From the NCBI GenBank assembly GCA_003116995.1, contig BDSL01000010.1:806001-870000 (forward strand): 64,000 nt of DNA. Reading direction: 5' to 3'. Numbering within the stretch: the stretch's first letter is position 1; each line of letters opens with the position of its first letter. The DNA comes from Yamagishiella unicocca (lineage: Eukaryota > Chlorophyta > Chlorophyceae > Chlamydomonadales > Volvocaceae). The position numbers and the translations under genes are program-made. Positions 35,511-46,300 of this stretch are shown one piece after another. The notes beneath the pieces were generated by a model. That model had not been told where the DNA came from, searched no databases, and worked only from the letters and a program-made list of their open reading frames with translations.

Positions 35511-37319
35511 CCTTCCTGCTTATTCCGATAGCTCCTGCCTACGTATTTCCTGGGATAGTATAATGTGTAGCCTTACCGGTGTCGCCTTCACGCGGCGGCC
35601 TGCCTACCCTTCCCTCTAGGCTACGCTAACATTCAAATGCGACGCAGATGTATCGTTTGATTTACATAGTATATGGTTAGATGCTGTTCCAAGCTGACAT
35701 GTTCGCTGGTGATGAAATTGAATCCGCCCATGCAGTAATTCGTGCTGCGCGTGGCACGCGGTGCGATTGCGCCTTTCTGGTCCCTAACTAACATGTAAAT
35801 GCAAAACCTTGTTCGCCTTTTAAATCCACGCACCTGTCCGCGCAAAGCTCTTCGCGTAAATTTACCAGCGCATGTATGCAGTCATGTATGCGGCACGTGC
35901 CAAACTACTAATGTGATGAAGCAATCAACATCAAAATCAGTGTGCTTTTGGAGCCTAAGTATGGCGAACTGCTGCAGCGCCAGGATATAGTGGCACATTT
36001 TCGGTGCGTTTAGCTTGTTTGCTCTACCTTTCAGCTCAGCACCTTGCCTTACACATTCATGCTGATACATCCATGGCTGCTCTCGGCCTTCAAGCAATTA
36101 GTGGTTCTGGCGGCGTGAAGCGCGTTGCTCGCTTCTTAAGCGTTCATGCAAAACACACCACCCTGGGCATGTAGTAGATACGTCCCAGCCAATAAACTAT
36201 AAGTTGCAAGAATTGCAGGCACTGACAGCTAGTGACCTGGCCAGTGAAGGCTGTCCTTGCAAGGTTGATGACCTGTCCCAACCCTTGACGTCCATACAGC
36301 CAACCACAACCCACAAGGGATGTGCATACCTTCGGCGCATTATATGTTTTTTTTCAGGCCATTTGCGCACCTTCGGCGGAGGATGAATGAACACGAGTAC
36401 CCGTAGTCGCCATCGCAAGACTGGTAATGGCCCATGGGTCTGTTACCTGCGGAGCCTGGTTCCTCATCTGGCGCTCATTACATACTCTCACATACTCTGT
36501 AGCAATCAGGTACCTGCCGTCCTCCTGTCTTCATTGAGTTCCCCCTTGATTCCCCACAGACAGAACCGCAGAGAACTTGTGGAAGCCTGGCGCCCCCTCC
36601 TGGACCCAAAATAGGCCAAATAGGTGTTGACCGCGTCTCGTCCGATTCAAGGCCAAAGAGCTATTCTATGGCACAATATGGTGCCCAAGCAGGCGCAGGC
36701 TCACAGGGGTACACATTAGGTACCTGCCGTCCTCCTGTCTTCATTGAGTTCCCCCTTGATTCCCCACAGACAGAACCGCAGAGAACTTGTGGGAGCACAA
36801 TATGGTGCCCAGGCAGGCGCAGGCTCACAGGGGTACGCATTTGGGAAAGGCCGACATGGTGAAAGATGGGAGGCGTCCAGCTCACAAGGAGAGCATCTGC
36901 ATTGCAAGCATGTGCTCCAGCATAAAACCTTTCCCATGCTGGACGGTGCTGAGCATTGGCAGATTCAAGGTACAGGGACAAGGGCTTAGCGCGCATCTGT
37001 AGCTGACAGATGTAGACGTGCAGTCGCCTACAAGGTTGTTAATTTACTGTCTGGCTTAATATCTTCTTGCTTTGGTGTACTGCAGCTCCAGTGAGTACGG
37101 CGCGTTTCTGGAATCCCTGGACGTTTGCAACATGCAAGTAACCTCACAAGCAAGGTTTTACTTATGTCAATTATGGCTGAAGGAGCACTTGTTGCATAAC
37201 ATTCATTTGCCAATGGGCAACACTGTCACATTAGCGATTTAGGCTCGCCTATCGCATAGACAACCCCTATCCGCAGTGAACTTCGTCAACAACCATCAAC
37301 TAAGAAGGCCACAATACAA
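35511..37319. promoter_or_regulatory. Divergent intergenic region between F-box and TTM genes
   Basis: The F-box gene reads leftwards from about 35510 and the TTM gene rightwards from 37320, so both promoters should lie in this 1.8 kb. The base composition is lower in GC than the genes. I could not assign a TATA box or other element. It contains two interleaved direct duplications (36508-36840). Confidence 0.45.
36508..36840 (+). repeat. Two interleaved direct duplications
   Basis: A 75-bp segment (AGGTACCTGCCGTCCTCCTG ... GAGAACTTGTGG) occurs at 36508-36582 and 36718-36792. A second segment of about 45 bp (GCACAATATGGTGCCCAAGC ...) occurs at 36671-36715 and 36795-36839. The order A-B-A-B with different spacers suggests a duplicated composite block followed by a deletion. 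Confidence 0.9.
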
Positions 37320-40300
37320 ATGGCGGATGCGAGGCCACAGAGCCCAAAGCCCACGCAGAGGAAGGAGGGCAAAGTCAAGGTAACATAACGGGGTTTACGC
37401 ATCACCACATGTTATGCAAGGCATATGCACTTCCAGTCATTGAAGTTCTATTGCGTGGGTCCCTGAAAATGGTGCTTAAGAAAAAGTGAGACATGCTCGT
37501 CTGGGCTCACGCAGGGGCTGCTGAAGGAGCAACTTGAGCTTGTGAAAGTTAAGCTTGATGATGGGCGAACGCGCTACTCGATCAAGCCCATCGATGAGAC
37601 GCTGAGCTTTGATAAGGTGCGCAAACTGCCTCAGGTGGCTTTGTTACGCGCCAGCGCTTGGTGCCACAAGATCATGGAAACACATACAGACATTCTTGCA
37701 CATACAGAAACAGTCGCCGAAGGGCAAAACATACATCGCGCGAGGCCCGTGGGCCATGCGCAAGGGCAGCGTATGGGATGACCAGGGGCTTCCAACGGAT
37801 CATATGGATTCATGGAGCTTTCAGCAACCATACACATGCGCCGCGTTTGTCCCGAAGTAGAACGGTCGCCGCCCCTGGCGGAAACGTCTCCCTTCCTGTA
37901 GCAGACAAGCCGCGGTAGCGCCTCTTTTTCCCGTGCATGTACGGTAGAACGTAGCGCGAGGCCGCTCCAGGCCACCCATGACGCCATTCCACCACCGTCA
38001 GCTGGTGCCGCCCCACACAGCAACACCCGCCACCGCAACCTGCATAGCGCCCAGCTTCTCCCAATCTAATGAGTACTGCAGAGAGCAGAGTCAAGCACTC
38101 TGCCCCGCCACCAGTGCTCCCGCCCACGTCCGCTCGGACCCAACGCTGCTGACACGTCGCCGCTTCTCCCCCGCTCTCCCCCCCTGTGGCCCCCTCCACA
38201 TCCGCGGTGGCTCAGGGCTTCTATGTCTTCGTGCGGGCGCTGCAGATGCTCAAGAGCAGCAACACGGGCACCGTAGTGGTAAGTATACGGGGGGGGGCGG
38301 GGGCGGGGCGGTTTGGGGGAAGGGTGGTGGCGGGAGTTGTGGCGGGGGCGGGGCGGGGCGGTCTCTGCCGCGGAGGGGCACCCTCGCAAGCGCAATCCGG
38401 GTGTCCAAGTGCCTTCGTGCGCAACAGGAAAGGCGGTCGGTCGGGCGGTTGCGTGGCGGGGTCGGCCGCAGGTAGGGAGCTCAGCGGATGACCGCGTCGG
38501 AGGCCGGCGGGACGGGGTTCCCGCTCCACCCTCCGAAACCAAACCGCAGGCACCTCGCGGGCGAGACGGCTCCGGCGGCGTGAATGAACGGAAACGTGTG
38601 CTGCAGCCCTGCGGGCCCCGGGGATGCTGCTGACAAGCTAGGAAGCGGGGGAAAGAGGCTTGGCTGGGTGGTGCGGGTGGGTTTCGAGGAAGACCCGTGG
38701 ATGCCAGAAAAAACCCAGACGGCGCGGGTGGGGGGCTGGTCGGATCATGGCACATGGGCCCCTGCCGTGTGGCAGCAGGCGGTGTGCGGGTGGGGGGCGG
38801 TGGGATGGTGCTGGCGCCCGCGAGCGGGGGGCCCGAGGCAGACACGGCAGCGGGAGGAGGCGCGACGGCGCCGAACTAGCCAGATGACCCAGCGCCCTCT
38901 ACGCAGCAGCATTGTTGGGTCAGGATGGGTCAGGATTGAGTGGTGTCAGATTGGGTCGGGTTCGGTCAGGCAACTGGAGGGCCGCAATGGAGCCGCCTGG
39001 TTGCAGATGGGGCAGGACACCCGAGCCAAGCTCCGCCTCACGTCACTGTTGCTTCTCCACCCAAGTCTACCCCAGTCCACCCCACCCCAGTCCACCCCAC
39101 CCCAGTCCACTAGCATTCGTTTCTGCGCTATACCACTCCAGTTCCCACCAGTCCAGCCCAGCCAGCACCGGTCAGGGCCTAGGCGGGGCAGGAGATGTCA
39201 TCCGCCGCTGTTCCAGGCCCGGGCAGTGCATCTGGGTTCTCCGGCCTGCCGCGCAAACCCCATGTCTATAGGACGACTGCAGCCTCGCCCTCCTGGGCCC
39301 CTCCATAGCGCTTGATCTGTGTCCCCCCCTTCCTCGGCGGTGTCCTTTTCGCGTCAACGGTTTTTTATGCCACCCTCGTCCCTCAGCGACCCAGTTGCTC
39401 GAAGTCTATGCGCCAACTATACTTCCCACGTCGCGTAAACGGTCTTCCTTGCACCCCCCACGTCGCTCGGACTATACGCCAGATAGCGTCTGCCCTCCGT
39501 TTCCTACGTCATGTAACCGGTCTCGCCGGGGCTGAGGCGTGTGTCGCGCGCGCGTGTGTGTGTGCGTGTGTGTTTTGCAGGTGGGCGTGGCGGGTCCATC
39601 TGGGTCCGGCAAGACCGCCTTCTCCGAGAAGGTGAAGAACCTCATGCCCGGCGTAGCGATCATTAGCATGGACATGTACAACGACGGCAGCAAGGTCATC
39701 GACGACAACTTTGACGGTGAGAGGGAGGGCCGGGGCGGGGCGGAGGGGGGTGATTTGTGAGGAGAGCCCGTGGGCCGGAGGCACTGGCTAGGTAACCGAT
39801 TTAGGACAGCGTTTGCCGCACATGGGGCGGGGGCGAGGGCGGAGGGTGAGCCGGTGGGGAGTGGGAGTGGGGGAGGGACGATGTGGGCTGGTTGGGAGAG
39901 GTGACAAGGGCCGTGCCTCAGGTCAATGAGTCATCAGCTGAGTCACCGAGTCGTCATAATCTGAAACACTGTAGCTCGCACGCCAGTGCTCTCCCTCCCT
40001 CCCTCTCCCAGCATGCATCTCGAAACGTCTTTTCCTAAACGGTTTTTCTCGCATCCTCGGGTCTTCCTCGAAACCTCCCACACGCACACCTCGTCGCCGG
40101 GCATCTGCCCCTCGCCTACCGCCTCTTGCTTTCTCCTCCACCGCTTCACGGCTTCCCAAGTGCCCCCCGCCTCCTCCATCCCCCCCCCCCACCCCCGCCC
40201 ACACATACACACCCCCGGCCACAGACCCGCGGCTGACGGACTACGACCTGCTGCTCCGAAACCTGGGGGACCTGCGGGACGGCAAGGAGGTGCAGGTAGG

Positions 40301-43300
40301 CGAGCAGGGGAGGGGCGCAGGGGGGGCCGGGGGGGTTGGTGGTTAAGAGGAAACCCGTGGGGAAGGAAATGGGAGGGGTGCGGACCTCAAGCGGCCGGGG
40401 TCCGCGGGAGGCGGGCATGCCGTACGCCTGCACGGAAAAGTCCAGCTAATCGCACGCGAGCGGTGAGTCGATGCGGCGAGCTGCCACCGCTCCCTTTCCC
40501 CCGTCGGTGCACGTGTTTTCCCTCTTGACCCCGCCACCCCGCCACCACGTGCAGCACTGGCGGTTCCCCCCCTGTCGGTGCACGTGTTTTTCCTCTTGAC
40601 CCCGCCACCCCGCCACCACGTGCAGCACTGGCGGTTCCCCCCCTGTCGGTCCACGGGCTGCGTCCCCCCGCCAACCTCCCCTGCTTCACCCGCGTACGAC
40701 GCCAGTCCCCTCTTTGTGGGCACGATTACTCACCCGAACCCGGCGCCTCCTCCTGCCTTCCGAACCCCCCGGGCTCCCCCCCACCAGATCCCCATCTACG
40801 ACTTCCGCAGCTCCCGCCGCGTGGGCTACCGCACCCAGCCGGTACCCGAGGCGCGTGTGGTGCTGGTGGAGGGCATCTACGCGCTCAGCGACCGGCTGCG
40901 CCCCATGATGGACCTGCGCGTGTCCATCACCGGTGGGGTTCACTTCGACCTGGTGAAGCGAGTGATGCGAGACATCCAGCGCTCGGGGCAGGGGCCGGAG
41001 GAGATCATCCAGCAGGTGTGTGCGTGGGGGGGGTTGATAAGAAAATCCGCGAATCCACGGCCGACAAACCGAGGGCGGTGAAGGTGATGGTTCGAGGTAG
41101 ACCCGTGGATGCCAGGAAAAACCCTGCGTGGGGGCCGGAGGGAATGGGAGGGGGGGCGTAAAGACCGGTTACACGACGTGAGGTATTTAATAGCTGGCGC
41201 GTACCGTCTCCAGCGGGTGAGAGAGCGCGGGCGCGGCGGGGGCGGGGGTTCGAGGGAAACCCGTGGATGTCCGGAAAAAACCGTTTAAAACAGAAGTTTT
41301 GAGATGCACGCTGGAGAACTGGGTTGGGGATATGAAAGCCGAAGCGGGGGCGGGGGGGGGCGGGGATTTGGGTATGTGCCGTACTGGACGAGCGCCGGAC
41401 GGGCAGTCAGTCGGGGGGAGGAGCGAGGGTGCCCTGCCCGTCGCCTCGTGAAGGCGGTTGGTTTCAGGCGGGACGATTCCGGAGGCTCTGGTGTCAGCCT
41501 GCAGCTGCAGCCTGCAACTGCACCTGGCTCCCCCCTTGCTTCCCTTACTTCTTCCCAACGATCACCCGCATCACTCTCAACGCTGAAACCAACGCCCGGC
41601 TCTCTTCTGCCCCCCGCACCACTCACGGGTTTCCTCTCGCCCCCCCCCGCCCCGCTCCGTCGGCCGTGGATTCGCGGATTTATCGTATGCCCTCCCCCCG
41701 CCCTCGCCTCGCTTTCCTGTAACAGACGCACCGCGCACACCTCTGCCGTCTTCGTTCGCGTACTTGCCCGTCGTCTTCCACTCCCCGTGAACCCGGCCAC
41801 CCCCCGACTCCGCCACTTTGCTGCCCGTCAACGCCTAACGCGAGCCACCCCCCTCCGCTGGCTGTTGCGCCCAGATCACCGACACCGTGTACCCCATGTA
41901 CAAGGCTTTCATCGAGCCCGACCTGCAGACCGCCCACCTGCGTATCGTCAACTCCTTCAACCCCTTCTCCGGCTTCATGAACGCCACCTACATCCTCAAG
42001 TCCAAAAAAGTCCCCACCCTGGAGCGAGTCGTCGCCCTGCTGGAGGTGGGACCTGGGACCGCTTCCTCCCCTGTCGTGTCCGCGTCGGGTTTCCTCGCTA
42101 CCACCCCCACCGGTTTACTCGGTTTACTCACTGGTCTCTACCCCACAGGCTTAGTTACGAAAATCCTCTTGCCAGTCGTAATCCTTGCCTGACAGCTCGG
42201 TTTCCCCTCCTCGGTTTCGCCGCCTCTTTCTCCCTCCCTCCCCTGCCTCGCCTTCCCTCCCCCCCGCACTTTCCTCTTTTGCCCGTTTGCTATGCTTCCT
42301 AGCGTGCATGCGTTTCCTCGCTGCCTCCTCTCCCCTCCTTAGTCCCCCTCCCCCCGACCAACCCGCCTCCAAACAACCGGCTTCCTCTCCACCCCCCCCC
42401 CCTCCCCCATCAGTCCCACGGCCAAGTGAGCCAGCGCAAGGAGGTGGACATCTACGACATCTACCTGCTGCCGCCCAACGAGGACCCCGAGACCTGCCAG
42501 AGCTGGCTGCGCATGCGCAACCGCGACGGCCGCTACAGCCTGATGTTCGAGGAGTGGGTGTCGGAGGGACCCTTCATCATATCGCCGCGCATCGCCTTCG
42601 AGGTGTGTGTTGTGCGTGTGTATGTGTGTGTTTTAAGTGTGTATGTGTGTGTGTGTGTGCGTGTGTGGGGAGGGGAGGGGAGATGGAGGGAGAGCCCGGG
42701 ACCCGGCACAATAGCGAAGATCGTTTGAATGGGAGGTCTGGTGTGTATGTGTGTGTGGGGGGGGGGGGAGAGAGGGAGAGAGTAACCCGGCGAACCGGGC
42801 GGGAGGATGTACGAGGGAGCGCACACGCCTCAAACCCACCCACTCAACCCGGACCCGTCCGGCCCCCCTTTCCACACCCGGGTTTCCTCTTCCCCTCACC
42901 CCCACCCCCTCGCGGGTTTTCTTTCTCTCCCCTTCCCCCGCCCCCGCCCCCCCCTCCGGCTGGTCTACACGGTTTTCCTTTCGTACACGGGCTTTCCTTT
43001 CGTACACGGGTTTTCCTTGCAAACTCCCCCCCCCTGGGCCCCAGGTTGGTGTTCGCATCCTGGGCGGACTGATGGCCCTGGGCTACGAGATCGGCACCAT
43101 CATGAAGCGGACCTCCACCATCTTGTCCGTGGGGGCACCCGCGGCGGGGCCGCAGCTCACCACCACCACCACCACCACCAGCGGAGCAGCAGCACCACTA
43201 TCCGAGGAGAATGGAGCCACCAGCGACGAGGCGGCGGCGGCAGCCCCCCCCGCGGCGGCGATTGCGGCGGCGGCGGTCGAGAGCTCCGCCCCCGCGCGGC

Positions 43301-46300
43301 CCGCCGCTGCCGCCGAGGAGCTCATCGTGAAGCTGGATGACGTGGGCGGCCTGGGGCGCTTCGTTCAGATCCTGGGGAGAGACAGGGCACGCGTGGCGGC
43401 GCTGGGGAAGGAGCTCGGGCTGGATGGGTCGTACATCCCGCGGTCGTACATTGAGCAGGTAGGTGCGGGCGCGATGCAGGGTATGAGGGGAAGCCGGTGA
43501 GGGGTGCGGCTGGGGGGACGTCGTTGGGTGGGCGGCCGAGGGAGCGCTGGGGGCGGAGTTGGGTTTTAGGGTAGCCCAGCCAGTTGCTAGCCAGTCCTCC
43601 CTTGCTTGCCGTGTCTCCGACCCCCAACCCCGGTTTCCTCTGTTCCGACCCCAGTTTCCTCTACTCTCCCCACCCCACAAAATTGGTGTCCGACGACCAT
43701 GCGCCAACTATCCTGTCCGGTCGCGTAGAACGGTGTTTACAACCCCCACCCCCCGCCGCCTCCGGCGCCCCAGGTGCAGCTGGAGAAGCTGACGGCTGAG
43801 TTTCAGACGGTCACCGAGGACTGGAAGAAGAAGTTCAGCACCAGGAGGTGGGCGGGGGGGCTAGGCACGCGTGGTTTTGGAGCACAAAGCTAAGGAACCG
43901 AAGGCGGATGGGCTGCGCGGGGGGCCCCGGAAGGAAGCGGAGGGAAGGGGCTGAGTGGGGCGTTTACCTTCATCGGGAGGAGAGGGAGGGGGGCCCCATG
44001 GAAGTACCGCAAAGGGGGGCCATTCGGGTAGCGTTGCGGGGACCTGTTAGGGACTTCCGCTTCACCCAACAGCGCCCTAGCTTGTCCTGACTGGCTGCAT
44101 GGCCGGACCGCATGACCAGAAACTCCTCCCCCACCCCCCGTTTCGGGGCCTCGGTGTGTATTGACACTACAGCAAACCTCTCCCCCCTCCCTGGATTCGC
44201 GGTTTTTATAAAACCCTAAACCCTCCTTCCCCCCTCCCACCTCCCCCCCCCCAGTGGCGAGGTGGTGATGCCAGACAGTGTGTCGGGGATCACCAGCCCC
44301 ACCCGCATGTCGCACGCAGGCAACTACAGGTGGGCGGGGGCGGCTGGGAGGACGCGGGTGCTGGGGGGGAGGACGAGGGTGCTGGGGGGTTGCAAGGAAA
44401 ACCCGTGTATGAAGAAGGGAGGTGCTCGGGGGGACGAGGGTGCTGGAGGTGCTGGGGGGGGAGGGCAAGGGTGCTGTGTCGGTGATTGCTGAGCCGCTAG
44501 GAGCCCCGAGCAGGTGGTGCACCGCTAGGAGCCTGCATGGATGTGTATTTGGGGGGTGGCGGGGAAACCCATGTCACGACGACGTTTTGGGTCTGACGGA
44601 GAAACCCTCGTTGGGCACGACATCTCCATAGGAGGGAGACTTATCGCGAGAAGAGGTTGCGCGGCGAGTTTGGCAGATGCAATTGCGGGCGGCGTGTTGA
44701 GCAACGTCGAGCGGGATTTTGAGGAAGGCCGGTGGATGCAAGAAAAAACCGTTTAGGGTGTCGAGCGGGGTCGAGCGGGGTGGGTCACTCCACTGCCGCC
44801 CCTCCTGCTGCACCCAACCCCAACCCCAGCCCCATCCTCCTGGTCGCACGCACACACACACACACATACACTCCCGCAGGCCCACACTCGTAACCCCCCG
44901 CCGTACACTTCTCACCGCACCCCTGGCTTGCCCTCGTGCCGTACAGCTCGGCGTCGTACGGCCAGATGACGCCGGCCCTGTCCACGTCAGCGCCCACGTC
45001 CAACCCGATGCTCATACCCGCGCCGCAGAGTGGGTGCTGTGTCGGGGAAGGGGGGGTGAGGGGAGGGGAGGCGGGGAGAGAGTAGTAGGCGCCGGGGGTT
45101 ATGTGAGGAAAGCCAGTGTACTAGGGAGCCGGGAGGGGGGGTTCAAGGAAGACCCGTGGATGCGAGAACAAACCGTTGAGAAGACGAAGGTCGGAGGTCG
45201 ACCTTCGGCGGCTAAGCTAAATCGGCTGCGGTGAGACGAAAGGGAGCGAAAAGAAGGGGGGGGGAAGGCCGACCTGCAACCACCGGGTTTGGCCGTAGGC
45301 CGGCGACCGAGTGATTGGGGCGGACACGTTACTGATTGCGCTTGTTCCAGCCTGGTCCAGGACATGGCTGCGGCCTTTTGGGGTGAGACCCGGCACGCGC
45401 CCGTGCCGCCGCCCCCGCCACAACCTTGACGTCCGAGAGCTCGCCCGCGGCAACACCTCAGCGAGCTTTTCCTCCCGTTCCCTCCCTCCTCCCCTCCCCC
45501 ACGCCAACCTACCGATGCACACGCCCGGCCAACGTCCCCTCCCCTCCCTTCTGCACCCCACCCCTCCCGACCCCAAAACCCTTCTTTCGTTCTTTGCAAC
45601 ACCCCACCCCTCCGGACACGCATATTAAAACGTCTGTTCTAAACGGTTTTTTCTCGCATCCACGGGTCTTCCTCAAACCCCCTCCCGACCCCCGCCGCTG
45701 CCGCGACCTCCTCCCCCCCCTCTCAGGCGCCAACAGCCGCCCCGGCAGCCGCGCGGGCAGTGTGCAGCACAACGGCAGCCTGCTGTCCCAGCAGCTGGCA
45801 GGAGCCGCCACCCCGCACAACCAGCGGGGCGAGGGGGGCGGAGGCATCGGCCAGCTGTCCCTCGTACCGGTGGGTTTCGCATCCCCCTCCCCGCGCCCTC
45901 CCCACCGCCTCCCCGCCGCCCCTCGCATCCACGGGTCTTCCTCAAAAGCCTACTCCCCGGCCCCTCCCCGGCCCCTCCCCGGCCCCGCACCTTCTACCCA
46001 CCAACGCGATGACGGACCGAGAGACCCGCCCTACCGCTTCATGCGTCCTCCACAGCGCACGACAACCATCACAGCCACCACAGTCTCCAGCACCACACGC
46101 ATAATCCGCCCAGCAGCAAAAACACCCATCACCCCCCCACACACACACACATCCGCCACGCCGCGCCTACCCCCCCCCCTCTCCTCCCCTGCCGCAGCCC
46201 TCCCCGAGCCTTCGCAGCGACCCCTCGGCTGCGATGATCGTTGCGATCCAGGTGCTGCGCGCTGCGCTGGGGGGGTCGCGAGGGGAGGGAAACCCAGTGT

